Source of the DNA: Arthrobacter sp. CAU 1506
GTDB lineage: Bacteria > Actinomycetota > Actinomycetes > Actinomycetales > Micrococcaceae
Reading direction: 5' to 3'
Length of the DNA stretch: 64,000 nt
Assembly (NCBI RefSeq): GCF_005047635.1
Contig: NZ_SUKC01000001.1
Coordinates: forward strand, 310,001 to 374,000
The notes beneath the pieces were generated by a model. It was not told where the DNA came from and ran no database searches. It saw only the letters and a list, made by a program, of their open reading frames with translations. The position numbers and the translations under genes were made by a program. This document shows, one piece after another, positions 50,875 to 59,895 of the stretch (the stretch's first letter is position 1; every line of letters begins with the position of its first letter).

Positions 50875-52965
50875 TCAGTACCCGATATTGACCGGGACAG
50901 CGTTTTGCGCCTGCGTCCCGGCCGGCACCGGCAGGACGGCGACGTCGGCTGAACCGCCGCTGGTCAGCACCTGGGCACCGTAGACTGCTTCGCCCGACGC
51001 ACTGATCAACAAGGCCGCGGGATCGGCGTCGTTGGCCTTCGGGTTGAGCGACACGGTCGTTCCGGCCGGAACATCGACCGTCTGCTTCTTCCCCAGCCGG
51101 CCTTCCAGATCCACCGGGGTGATGTCCAGCTTTGCCGCGCCGGCCGGTGCGCTGAAGGCCATCCGGGAGTTCAGTCCTCCGGGGACGACAGCCAGGTGGT
51201 TGCTGCCCAGCCGGCCGGCGGCCGGTGCCCACCCGAAGTCCACCGGGGCCGCTTCCTCCGTGGCCCGGCTGACGCGTGCGGCGGCCGCGATGGAAACATC
51301 GGCGCTGACTTCGACGGAATAAGTGCCGTTGGGCAGCGAGTCAAGCGGAACCCGTGTGACGCTGCCGGCGGCCGCAGTGATGACGCCGCCGCCCGGGAGG
51401 CTGACCGGTCCGTCCGAGCCGATGACCCGCACTTCAAGGACGGCGTCGGTTACGCCAGGTACCGCAACTTCCAACGCCGGCGCCGCGTTCTCATAGCCGT
51501 CCTGTTCGCGGATTTTCCGCGCCAGCTTGGCGTCTTCGACGGTGATGCCGGTGACCAATTGGCGCGTGCCGGCCGGAGCCGATGCCTGCAGCAGTTCGAC
51601 GCCGCCGGGCGTCAGTTGGCGCAGGACGCTCTGTTGGATGAAGCCGGTCACCGGCCCGCCGGAGGACTGGACGCGCACGGCCAGTGATTCCTGGTTTGCG
51701 GCCAGGCCCGCCAGCACGATGGACCGGGATTCCCCCGGTGCCAGCAGCAGCCCCCGGGTACCGGCGGCCTGGATCGGCCCCTCGCCTGACATCAGTTCCA
51801 GGTTGACCGAGGACGGGGTTTCGGAGCTGTTGTGCAGCTTCAGTACCGACGTGGTGCCCACCGTGGTGGAGGCCCCGAGCAGCCAAAAATCGTTGGCCGG
51901 CGCCATGCAGTTGGCCGCGGCCAGTCCGCGCAGGTCGCCGTCGGAGGCCCGGTAGGTCATCGCGGCGCCGGCCAAGGCTGTGGTCTCCCCGACCGGATCG
52001 GCCCGCAGCACCGTGGGCGCGGACAGTTCCTGCCCGGAAACGACGGATGCGACCACCTTGGTCTCGCCGGAGGACTCTGCCGTGGGTTCGGCGATGCGCT
52101 TGAGCGGCGTGTCTTCGCCGAGTTCGGTCAGCTCGCTGCCGGGGACATTGCCGCTGAGGTCGCTGAGCACCAGGGCCCGTGCCCTGGTCTGGGCCGTGGT
52201 GGAGACCGGGCTGAATTGCGGATCGGTGGCGTCGGCGGCCGAATCCAGCAGCCGGAGCGGCTCCGGGCAGACCGCTGTGTAGTCGCCGGCCGGGACGGCG
52301 GCGGAAACGGGTGGAAGCTCGGTGGCGGCGCCCGGTGCGTCCGCGAGACTGCCGGCGGCCACCGCCGCGCCGGTCAGCAGCAGAATTCCTGCTCCGGCGA
52401 CGGCGCCGAAGGTCCGCCGGCCGCGGCTGTGCCCTGCTCCGAGTGCGGCGGTACCGCCCGACCGTGCCTGCATCTTGCCTGCGGCGGCATCGCGTGTCCG
52501 GTCACGCCGCGCGGCACGGCGGGCAGTCTTGCGGTCGATCGGCTGCACGGCTTCTGCCGGCTGAGCCGGCGCGGGTTCGGATGCTGCTGGTTGTGCGGGT
52601 CCGGATGCGGCGGCCGAAGGTTCGGCGTCGGCCTCCGCTGCCGCCGCCGGTTGAGCCGGCTCGGCCGCGTCGGTGGCCGGCTGGATTGGCCCAGCTGACG
52701 CCGGTTGGCCCGGCTCGGCAGCGGCCGTGGCCGGCTGGGTTGGCTCACCTGCAGCAGGTTGAGCGGCCTCGCCAGCAGCTGTGGCCGGCTGGGTAGGCTC
52801 AGCTGCCGCGTCGGCCGAGGACTCGGTCCCGGCGTCGGCTGGCCGGGCAGCAGCTGTGTCGTGCTGCTTGCTCACACCGTCTTCGGTGGGACCGGGAGCA
52901 GGTGCCGCCCCGGTCCCTGCTCCTGTCGCCTCCGGCCGGTCGCCGCGGCCACCCGTCTCAGTCAT
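50875..52965 (-). CDS. DUF5719 family secreted/membrane protein
   Basis: A 696-residue protein. The N-terminal ~190 residues are a low-complexity Ala/Pro/Glu/Gln region with imperfect AEPTQPATA-like repeats, followed by a basic stretch (DRKTARRAARRDRTR). A single transmembrane/signal helix (FGAVAGAGILLLTGAAVAAGSLA) leads into a large extracellular beta-rich domain. The order matches DUF5719 proteins, found next to the large GT2/membrane protein in actinobacteria. The ATG at 52965 overlaps the stop of that gene (ATGA). Function is unknown, but it likely works with the glycosyltransferase in envelope assembly. Starts farther upstream lie within the neighbour. Confidence 0.85.
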   Translation of the reverse strand: MTETGGRGDRPEATGAGTGAAPAPGPTEDGVSKQHDTAAARPADAGTESSADAAAEPTQPATAAGEAAQPAAGEPTQPATAAAEPGQPASAGPIQPATDAAEPAQPAAAAEADAEPSAAASGPAQPAASEPAPAQPAEAVQPIDRKTARRAARRDRTRDAAAGKMQARSGGTAALGAGHSRGRRTFGAVAGAGILLLTGAAVAAGSLADAPGAATELPPVSAAVPAGDYTAVCPEPLRLLDSAADATDPQFSPVSTTAQTRARALVLSDLSGNVPGSELTELGEDTPLKRIAEPTAESSGETKVVASVVSGQELSAPTVLRADPVGETTALAGAAMTYRASDGDLRGLAAANCMAPANDFWLLGASTTVGTTSVLKLHNSSETPSSVNLELMSGEGPIQAAGTRGLLLAPGESRSIVLAGLAANQESLAVRVQSSGGPVTGFIQQSVLRQLTPGGVELLQASAPAGTRQLVTGITVEDAKLARKIREQDGYENAAPALEVAVPGVTDAVLEVRVIGSDGPVSLPGGGVITAAAGSVTRVPLDSLPNGTYSVEVSADVSIAAAARVSRATEEAAPVDFGWAPAAGRLGSNHLAVVPGGLNSRMAFSAPAGAAKLDITPVDLEGRLGKKQTVDVPAGTTVSLNPKANDADPAALLISASGEAVYGAQVLTSGGSADVAVLPVPAGTQAQNAVPVNIGY

Positions 52966-55900
52966 CGTTGCTGTCCTTTTCCGGCCAACGCGGCGGTGGC
53001 ATCGTCGTCCGGGTCCTCGAAAGCTGCACGTTGCAGCTCGGCGGTGCTGGCATCGGTCCCGGTGGTCTTGATGTGGTCGATTCGGCGCGGTGTGAACCGC
53101 CGGCGCGCCGGGATCGGAATGGCCAACAGGACGGTCAGGCCGATCGCGAGCACCTGCAGGATGCCGATCCACGGCGACCACGGACTGGCATAGCCAATCT
53201 TCACGGTTCCAGCGGCAGCGGGGACCTCGAACGCCTGGGCCCAGCCGTCCTCCGATGCTTCCAGCCGCTGGCCATTCAAGGTTGCTGTCCAGCCCGGATC
53301 CTTGCGCTCGGCCAGGATCAGCCGCCGTCCGGAGTCTCCGGCGGAAATTTCAGCCTCAGCCGCGGTCCAGCCGGACGGCACCGTTTGCAGCAGGGCGCCG
53401 TTGGCATCGACCAAACGCACCCGTGCCGTCAACGCACCGGCCTCCGTCCCGTCGTCGCCCGCGGTCCCAACAACACGCCAGAGCCAGCCGGCATCGGTGC
53501 GACCCACCGAGGTCAGCCCAGGCACGGCGTCAATCCGGCCGGCCAGCAGTTCCGCCGCCGTGTCGGATTCCTGCAGCACCACAAAGTCAACGCCAAGACG
53601 CACCAGCGCAGGCCGCGGGTCCACCCCGGTACCTGCCACGATGACAGCCACCGTGCTGCGCAGTTCGGCGTCGGCCTCGTCGTCGTCACCCACGCTGGCC
53701 TCGACCAGCGGACCCTCCAAGGAGCGCGCCGCATAGCTGGTGGAGAGTTGGTCCAGGGTGGTTCCGCTGCCGTGCATCACGGCCGCAGTCACCGTGCCGC
53801 CGGTACCCGCGGTCAACACCAGCGCGCGGGCCTGCTCCGGCCCGGTTCCCCGGTCAGCCGCCGTGGCGGGAAGCGTGCGGTCGGCCCCGGGCTCGATGGA
53901 CATCTGCGTGCCGAAATCGGTCAGTGTGCGGGCCTCGGTGGAGGCTGTGTAGCCGGTGAACTGAGGCACCAGCCAGTGCGCCAGGCCCACCACCGGGCCC
54001 AGCCCCAAAAGAACGACGGCGGTTACCGCCACGGTGCGCCGCAGGCCGTTCCGCGACCGGTCCCACGAATCCATGCCCCGCTGCATCCGGTTTCCGGCGA
54101 TCAAGGCCGCGGCCAGCAGCAAGAACATCGACACCGAGACAAAGGGCCCCGTAAACGGCGTGACCACAGCTCCCGGCGCAACGGCGGTGGCGAGCAACGA
54201 CGAGCCATAGGAAGCCGCCAGCGTCAGGAACGCACCGAGCCAGAGCAAGCGCGCGCGGGCGGCTCCGTCGCCGCCGATCGCGCCGACTACCGCCAAGGCG
54301 AGCATCGGCACGGCCGCGACCAAGGCGTAGGCCAGTGCCCACGGCGCTTGCGCCAGATGTTCCAGCACAACTGCGCCGGCGAGCCCGTCGGCGGGGCCGA
54401 AGGCCAGCGGGAAACCCATCAATTGCTGCCACAGCGGGGCAGCGTTGAAGGCCAGCGGCAGGCCGGGGTCGCCCAAGAGCGACCGCGGATCGTCCAGCCC
54501 GGCAATGACCATGGGCAGGGCAAGTGCCAACGGCGGGACCAACGACCACCAGACGGTCTTGGCCCGGCGGCCCAACGACAGCACCAGGATGACAACGAAG
54601 ACAACGGCTACCGGCAACAAAGCCGGTGCCGACGCCGTGATACCGGCCAGGCAGAGCCCGCCCGCTGCCGCCGCGGTCCATGAAGGATTCCCGTTGATGC
54701 CCGGTTTATGCACGGTCTCGAGCGCCAACAGCGGCCGGTTGGCATCGACGCGCTGCACGGCCGAGCCGGTGGCCCGCAACAGGCCAAGCACGGCCCACGG
54801 GATCAGCAAATGGGCCACCAGCGCACCCAGACGTCCGGTCCCCAAAGCGACCTGGAAGACGGGAACGCTCGCCCAGAAGATGGCGGCCCAGAAGCGCAGG
54901 CCGCGCCGCTGCGTGAGGGCCCCCGCGGCGAACCAGGCCCCGGCAGCGGCCAGTGGCATGGCCAGCATGACCAGCGTCACCACCGCGGCGGAGCCGTTCC
55001 CCAGCCCCAGCAGCGCCAAGACTGCGAGCACGTAGCCGAAGGGGTCGCCGTGCCCGGGCAGCCCCGAGCCCAGCGAGATCCACCAGCTGGACGCGTTGTG
55101 CCAGATCTCGGCGACGGACGCCGATACCGGCAGCAGCCCGCCGCCGACGAGCGCCGGGGCCCCGAAAAAGTCGAACATGCCAACCACGGACACGATGGCC
55201 AGCACGACGGCGGCGACCACCAGTCCCGTGCCGACCCAGGTCCGCGCGGGCGCCGCCAGCGCAGCGAAGTCATCGGACCCGCCGGTGGGCTGGTCACCGC
55301 TGCCGGCGTCCGTGCCGGATCCGTCCCCCAGCACACCTGCGGCGAGTTCGGGGCGGAGGGACTCGGCGAGTGACCGCCGGTAGGCCCAGACCTCGCGCTG
55401 CGGCACCGTCAGCGGACGCACTATCCCCCGCGAGGTCTTCCGGGTCTTGGCTGCCTGGCGCCGGGAGGCAAAGTAGCCGACCGGACGGAAGAGGGCCACG
55501 AGCGTGGCGCCGAGCTGCCGCAAGCCGTGCATCGGGTCTTTGGCCACTACGGAGGCTAAGAAGCTGTACAGCCCGCCCAGCAGGGCGCCGATCCACAAGA
55601 ACGGCACCTTCCACCAGGCCGCATGCTTCAGCCGCAGGTGGATCTGTGCCTTGCGGGCGGCCTTGGCGGTGGTGTGGTCACTGGACCGGGTGGCGTGGCG
55701 GACCGTCGCGGTCGGCACTACCACTACGCGGTGCCCGGCCAGCCTGTTCCGCCAGCACAGGTCCAAGTCGTCGCCGGTCCCGGGCAGGGCGGAGTCGAAT
55801 CCGCCCAGCTGGTCGAACACGTCGCGGCGTACCAACATCCCGGCGGAGTTGACGGCGAAGAAGTCGCTGCGGCCGTTGTACTGGCCCTGGTCCAGCTCGT

Positions 55901-56375
55901 CCAGGTCGATCATGGTGAGCCGCTCGGCCCAGCGGCTCACGGTCAGGCCGACGTCGACCAGCCGGCGCGGGTTCTCCCAGTCCACCTGCTTGCAGCCGGC
56001 GATGGTGACGGACGGCGCCGTTTCCACGGCGAGCAGCAATTCCTCCAACGCGTCCGGAGCCGGCGCGGAATCATCGTGCAGCAGCCAGAGCCACTCCTGG
56101 GCCGCAGAATCTTCTCCGGCGTGCTTGGGCAGTTCCGCCAGCCCCACCCGAACCGCGGCACCAAAGCCTGCGCGGCCGGACGCCGACGCCACCGGGGCCC
56201 CGGCAGGCAGCTGGGTGCGCAGCAGGTCCGCGGATCCATCGGACGATCCGGTGTCGACGCCGAGATAGACGTCGACTGGCCGCGTCTGCTGAGTCAGCGC
56301 GGCCAGTGTCTGCGGTAGGTAGGAAGCGCCGTTATGGGCTACAACAACGGCGGTAACGCGAACTTGCTGCTGAAT
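52962..56375 (-). CDS. Large GT2 glycosyltransferase / polytopic membrane protein
   Basis: About 1137 residues. An N-terminal GT2 domain (RVTAVVVAHNGASYLPQTLAAL, WLWLLHDDSAPAPDALEELL, and GTGDDLDLCWRNRLAG) is followed by a long membrane domain with roughly a dozen helices and C-terminal extracytoplasmic domains ending in an anchor (ILQVLAIGLTVLLAIPI). It resembles actinobacterial cell-wall glycosyltransferases found with WhiB and DUF5719. The start is unusual: no ATG, GTG or TTG lies near the conserved N-terminus, but an ATT at 56375 overlaps the whiB TAA (TAATT), exactly where TAATG would be expected. In-frame GTG codons exist only deep inside whiB. The reaction catalysed is unknown. Confidence 0.82.
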   Translation of the reverse strand: MQQQVRVTAVVVAHNGASYLPQTLAALTQQTRPVDVYLGVDTGSSDGSADLLRTQLPAGAPVASASGRAGFGAAVRVGLAELPKHAGEDSAAQEWLWLLHDDSAPAPDALEELLLAVETAPSVTIAGCKQVDWENPRRLVDVGLTVSRWAERLTMIDLDELDQGQYNGRSDFFAVNSAGMLVRRDVFDQLGGFDSALPGTGDDLDLCWRNRLAGHRVVVVPTATVRHATRSSDHTTAKAARKAQIHLRLKHAAWWKVPFLWIGALLGGLYSFLASVVAKDPMHGLRQLGATLVALFRPVGYFASRRQAAKTRKTSRGIVRPLTVPQREVWAYRRSLAESLRPELAAGVLGDGSGTDAGSGDQPTGGSDDFAALAAPARTWVGTGLVVAAVVLAIVSVVGMFDFFGAPALVGGGLLPVSASVAEIWHNASSWWISLGSGLPGHGDPFGYVLAVLALLGLGNGSAAVVTLVMLAMPLAAAGAWFAAGALTQRRGLRFWAAIFWASVPVFQVALGTGRLGALVAHLLIPWAVLGLLRATGSAVQRVDANRPLLALETVHKPGINGNPSWTAAAAGGLCLAGITASAPALLPVAVVFVVILVLSLGRRAKTVWWSLVPPLALALPMVIAGLDDPRSLLGDPGLPLAFNAAPLWQQLMGFPLAFGPADGLAGAVVLEHLAQAPWALAYALVAAVPMLALAVVGAIGGDGAARARLLWLGAFLTLAASYGSSLLATAVAPGAVVTPFTGPFVSVSMFLLLAAALIAGNRMQRGMDSWDRSRNGLRRTVAVTAVVLLGLGPVVGLAHWLVPQFTGYTASTEARTLTDFGTQMSIEPGADRTLPATAADRGTGPEQARALVLTAGTGGTVTAAVMHGSGTTLDQLSTSYAARSLEGPLVEASVGDDDEADAELRSTVAVIVAGTGVDPRPALVRLGVDFVVLQESDTAAELLAGRIDAVPGLTSVGRTDAGWLWRVVGTAGDDGTEAGALTARVRLVDANGALLQTVPSGWTAAEAEISAGDSGRRLILAERKDPGWTATLNGQRLEASEDGWAQAFEVPAAAGTVKIGYASPWSPWIGILQVLAIGLTVLLAIPIPARRRFTPRRIDHIKTTGTDASTAELQRAAFEDPDDDATAALAGKGQQR

Positions 56376-56923
56376 TAGAGCGCTCTTTTCCGTAGCCGGC
56401 GGCGCTCGCGCTCCGACAGCCCTCCCCAGATGCCGAAACGCTCGTCGTTGGCCAACGCGTACTCCAGGCACTGCGAGCGCACTGTGCACGCCCCGCATAC
56501 CTTCTTTGCATCGCGGGTAGAGCCTCCCTTCTCAGGGAAGAACGCCTCCGGATCCGTCTGTGCGCAGAGGGCATCGGCCTGCCAGCCGAGTTCGCCCTCG
56601 TCCTCGTAGCCGGTCCCGAAACCTGGCAGTCCGATCCACAGCGGCTTTTGCTCGGGTTCGGCCTCGGCCGGTTCCCGCAGCAGGCGCGGTGCGGACAGTT
56701 CCAGCACCTCGGCTTCAGGCTCCTGGGCCAGCGCTTCGTGCGCGGCCAGGAACGCGGTGGCCGCATCCTCGAGTGTTTGTTGGCTGGATTCACGGAAGCG
56801 CTCTGCTGCCGCCGGATCAGCCGGATCCACATACCAATCTGCCGGTACGCCGCGCGACCCCTGCGATGCCGAAGCCTGTGCCTCGAGCTCTCGCCGGTGC
56901 GCAATACGTTCTGTCTGCCCCAT
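56375..56923 (-). CDS. whiB: WhiB-family Fe-S transcriptional regulator
   Basis: A 182-residue Wbl protein. Four cysteines for a [4Fe-4S] cluster are C120, C143, C146 and C152 (KVCGACTVRSQC), followed by the G[I/V]WGG turn (GIWGG, 164-168) and a basic C-terminus ERERRRLRKRAL. The long N-terminal extension (~110 residues, Glu/Ala-rich) resembles WhiB2/WhmD-type proteins linked to cell division. The ATG at 56923 follows GGGAGGG. The TAA overlaps the putative ATT of the following glycosyltransferase. An upstream ATTACAC-GG-GTGTAAT palindrome may control it. Confidence 0.93.
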   Translation of the reverse strand: MGQTERIAHRRELEAQASASQGSRGVPADWYVDPADPAAAERFRESSQQTLEDAATAFLAAHEALAQEPEAEVLELSAPRLLREPAEAEPEQKPLWIGLPGFGTGYEDEGELGWQADALCAQTDPEAFFPEKGGSTRDAKKVCGACTVRSQCLEYALANDERFGIWGGLSERERRRLRKRAL

Positions 56924-57023
56924 CAGCCCTCCCGGTGTTGCTGTACCAGCATGGTGCTAAGTTCGACTCCAGTGCTGGATCTCAGCGCCGAATACGAGAA
57001 TGCTGTTACACGTTTAATACCTA

Positions 57024-57039
57024 ATTACACGGGTGTAAT
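57024..57039. promoter_or_regulatory. 16-bp perfect palindrome upstream of whiB
   Basis: ATTACAC-GG-GTGTAAT is a perfect dyad about 100 bases upstream of the whiB ATG in the 288-base divergent region. A half-site copy TTACACG also occurs at 57006-57012, with the same orientation and 19 bases away. It lies close to an AT-rich TATTAA stretch that could be part of the whiB promoter, so it is a likely operator; the regulator is unknown. Confidence 0.55.
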
Positions 57040-57211
57040 CCGGTCCAAGTCAAGTGCCGGCGGGAATCTTAGAGACAGGCGGACCCAAAACCGGGCACGC
57101 CACGCGAAGATCTTGCCAGCGTGACGCATGCCACACCCGTTGCAGCTAACGAAACCCCGGCCGCCGCCGCATCAAGCGGCAGGTGTCCACCGTCCGCACC
57201 AAAGGAACACC

Positions 57212-57904
57212 GTGAACCCTACCGCCACCATCACCGACCTGCTTGCCCGGCTGCGCCCGGACTCCTCCCCCTGCTTGGTTTGGTACGGACCGGAGGGCGA
57301 GCGCGTTGAGTTGTCCGGCCACGTCGTGGACAACTGGGTGGCGAAGACCGCCAACCTTCTGGCCGAGGAACTGGACGCCGGCGAAGGAACCTCCGTGGGC
57401 CTTCGCATGGCTCCCCACTGGCGGTCACTGGTCTGGGTGCTGGCAGCATGGCAGGCCGGCGCTACCGTCCGGCTGGATCCGACCGGTCCCGCCCCCGACG
57501 TGCTCGTGGCAGCCGATCCCGACCAGTTGACCGGAGACAGCACGCACCAAGTGCTCGTGGCCCCGGGGGCGCTCCAGCTGCGCTGGCCCGGGGACGTGCC
57601 GGACGGCACCCTGGACTACGCGGCGGAAGTACGGTCCTACGCCGATATTTATCTGGGGGTGGATAGCTTGGCGGCCGACGGCAGGGCCTTGGAGTACGAC
57701 GGCGGAGACCTCACCTTCGCCGAGCTGCTCGGCCAGCCGTCGCCGGCTCGGAACCTGCTGGTACCGGCGCAGACAGCCTGGCCCGAAGTGTTGCGAGAGT
57801 CCCTGGCCACGTGGCAGGGCGGCGGCACCGTGGTCCTGGTGCACGCAGACGTGGAAGTGACCGAGCGCTTGTTGGACAGCGAAAGGGTCAGCGACCGGCT
57901 CTAG
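57212..57904 (+). CDS. TIGR03089 family protein (truncated AMP-binding fold)
   Basis: A 230-residue actinobacterial protein resembling the N-terminal part of adenylate-forming enzymes (TITDLLARLRPDSSPCLVWYGPEGERVELSG, NWVAKTANLL, AWQAGATVRLDPTG). It lacks the P-loop and C-terminal domain needed for adenylation, which is normal for TIGR03089. The GTG at 57212 follows AAAGGA at about five bases; the longer frame upstream reads Pro/His-rich and is not used. Divergent from whiB. Function is unknown. Confidence 0.88.
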   Translation: MNPTATITDLLARLRPDSSPCLVWYGPEGERVELSGHVVDNWVAKTANLLAEELDAGEGTSVGLRMAPHWRSLVWVLAAWQAGATVRLDPTGPAPDVLVAADPDQLTGDSTHQVLVAPGALQLRWPGDVPDGTLDYAAEVRSYADIYLGVDSLAADGRALEYDGGDLTFAELLGQPSPARNLLVPAQTAWPEVLRESLATWQGGGTVVLVHADVEVTERLLDSERVSDRL

Positions 57905-57925
57905 GGGACCGTCCGCAGCCGCCGT

Positions 57926-57994
57926 CCGGCTCCTGCCGGGTCCGGCCAGGGCACGGCCCGGGTCCCCGTCCGCCCGGCTCCTGCCGGGTCCGGC
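57926..57994. repeat. 21-bp exact direct repeat between TIGR03089 and GtrA genes
   Basis: A 21-base sequence containing CGGCTCCTGCCGGGTCC occurs exactly at 57926-57946 and 57974-57994 (period 48) in the 102-base convergent gap. Each copy contains a small CCGG/CCGG-type dyad and could act as a duplicated transcription-end element. Confidence 0.85.
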
Positions 57995-58006
57995 TCTCGT
58001 GGCCGG

Positions 58007-58573
58007 CTAACTCCTCGTGGGGTTGGCGGGGCCGTCAACCTCCGGGGTTTCCGCCGGCAGTTCGGCCGCCACATGCTGGCCACGGTTGCTCTCGAAGATC
58101 TCCCGGTCGGCGGCAAACTCCGGTTCGGCATCCAGTTCCACATTGAACACCAGGAAGCGGTAGGCAAAGAACCGCATGACAGTGGCCAGGACCGTACCGA
58201 AGATGCCGGCAAACAGCAGCATGGTTGGTTCGGTCACCTCCAGCGGGTACCGGACAATCCAGACGCAGCCGGCGGAAATGACCATGCCGATGACGTTGAT
58301 CACCACAAACAGCACAAGTTCGCGCAGCGCGTTCGCCTGGCGGCGGTGGCGGAACGTCCAGTAACGGTTCGCGACCCAGGAGAACAGCGTCGCCACGGAC
58401 GCGGAAACGAACCGCGCCTTCACCACGCTGTCGTCCATGGGACCGTTGATCAGCCACCAGTACACGCCGTTGTCCACGATGAAGGCGACCCCGCCGACCG
58501 TGCCGAACTTCGCTACTTCCCGCCAAAAGAGGGAAACCAGGCCGCTGATGCGCTCGGAAATAGTTCGATTCAT
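58007..58573 (-). CDS. GtrA-family membrane protein
   Basis: A 188-residue protein with four helices typical of GtrA: FGTVGGVAFIVDNGVYWWLI, FVSASVATLFSWVANRYWTF, LVLFVVINVIGMVISAGCVW and ILFAGIFGTVLATVMRFFAYRFLVF-like segments. GtrA proteins are thought to flip lipid-linked sugars for cell-wall or glycan decoration. The ATG at 58573 (MNRTISERISG) fits homologue starts; upstream starts at 58642 to 58627 would add an Arg-rich lead. The C-terminal tail is acidic. Convergent with the TIGR03089 gene. Confidence 0.88.
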   Translation of the reverse strand: MNRTISERISGLVSLFWREVAKFGTVGGVAFIVDNGVYWWLINGPMDDSVVKARFVSASVATLFSWVANRYWTFRHRRQANALRELVLFVVINVIGMVISAGCVWIVRYPLEVTEPTMLLFAGIFGTVLATVMRFFAYRFLVFNVELDAEPEFAADREIFESNRGQHVAAELPAETPEVDGPANPTRS

Positions 58574-58710
58574 GATCGAAGGAAGAGCCCTTTCGTTCTG
58601 ACGCCGGAATCGCGCCGGCCAACGCATCATTGTATTGCCCAAAACTGGACGTTACCTAGGACATCCCGGCGCGGGGGATGCGCAATGCAGTTCTGCCAGA
58701 GTCGGTTCGG

Positions 58711-58716
58711 TAACCT
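58711..58716 (+). promoter_or_regulatory. -10 element TAACCT of a likely leaderless purK transcript
   Basis: TAACCT ends six bases before the purK GTG at 58723, the spacing at which actinobacterial leaderless genes start transcription on the first base of the start codon. No Shine-Dalgarno sequence is present before this GTG. A -35 hexamer is weak. Confidence 0.55.
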
Positions 58717-58722
58717 GACAAG

Positions 58723-59895
58723 GTGAGTTTTCCAGTAATCGGTGTTGTAGGCGGCGGCCAATTGGCCCGAATGATGGCCCCCTGTGCGGTGGAGCTCGGC
58801 TTTGAACTGCGTGTTCTGGCCGAGGCCGACGATGTCTCGGCGGTCTCCGCCGTCGCCAAGGCACCGGTCGGCGACTACCGCGATCTGCAGGCCCTGCGCT
58901 ACTTCGCCCACGGCCTGGACGTCCTGACGTTTGACCACGAGCATGTTCCCAGCGAACATCTTCAGGCCCTGATTGCGGACGGCGTGAATGTCCAGCCGCA
59001 TCCGGACGCCCTGATCCACGCGCAGGACAAGCTGGTCATGCGCGAGGTGGTGGAGAAGCTGGGGCTGCCGAACCCTGCTTGGGGGTCCGTCTCCACGGTC
59101 GACGAGCTCGTGGCCTTCGGTGAGCAGACCGGCTGGCCGGTGGTACTCAAGACGCCGCGGGGAGGTTACGACGGCAAGGGCGTACGGATGATCCACGATG
59201 CTTCCGCGGCGGCCGACGCCTCCGACTGGTTCACCGGCGGTGCGCTGCTGGTCGAAGAGAAGGTCGACTTCAGCCGCGAGCTCTCGGCCCTGGTAGCCAG
59301 GACGCCGTCCGGCGAAGCCCGGGCCTGGCCGGTTGTCCACACCATTCAGGTGGACGGGGTCTGCGACGAGGTGATTGCACCCGCGCAGGACCTGCCCGCC
59401 GACGTCGCCGAAGCCGCCCAGCAGGCCGCACTGCAGCTCGCCGACGAACTCGGCGTGACCGGTGTGATGGCCGCAGAATTGTTCGCCACGCCCGGCCGTG
59501 GCCCCGGGTTCGTGATCAACGAGCTGGCCATGCGCCCCCACAACACCGGGCATTGGACCCAGGACGGCTCCGTCACCAGCCAGTTCGAGCAGCACCTGCG
59601 GGCGGTCCTGGACCTTCCGCTGGGCGATACCTCGGCACTCGGCGGCGTCGTCGTGATGAAGAACTATCTGGGCGGCGCAAATACAGACTTGTTCTCGGCC
59701 TACCCGCGTGCGCTGGCGGCCGAGCCCGCCGTCAAGGTCCATGGCTACGGCAAGTCGGTCCGCCCGGGCCGCAAGATAGGCCATGTGAACGTGGTGGGCC
59801 AGGACGCATCCCAGGTGGATGACCTGCGCCGCCGCGCGGACCGTGTTGCCTCGATCATCCGTGACGGTGTGGATCCTCAGGAAGGCAAGCCATGA
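58723..59895 (+). CDS. purK: 5-(carboxyamino)imidazole ribonucleotide synthase
   Basis: A 390-residue ATP-grasp enzyme of de novo purine synthesis, converting AIR, bicarbonate and ATP to N5-CAIR. Evidence: [67 protein letters not shown], and [17 protein letters not shown] with ATP/metal ligands. The GTG at 58723 lacks a ribosome binding site but is preceded by a -10-like TAACCT, suggesting leaderless translation. It is followed by purE with an ATGA overlap. Confidence 0.96.
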   Translation: MSFPVIGVVGGGQLARMMAPCAVELGFELRVLAEADDVSAVSAVAKAPVGDYRDLQALRYFAHGLDVLTFDHEHVPSEHLQALIADGVNVQPHPDALIHAQDKLVMREVVEKLGLPNPAWGSVSTVDELVAFGEQTGWPVVLKTPRGGYDGKGVRMIHDASAAADASDWFTGGALLVEEKVDFSRELSALVARTPSGEARAWPVVHTIQVDGVCDEVIAPAQDLPADVAEAAQQAALQLADELGVTGVMAAELFATPGRGPGFVINELAMRPHNTGHWTQDGSVTSQFEQHLRAVLDLPLGDTSALGGVVVMKNYLGGANTDLFSAYPRALAAEPAVKVHGYGKSVRPGRKIGHVNVVGQDASQVDDLRRRADRVASIIRDGVDPQEGKP

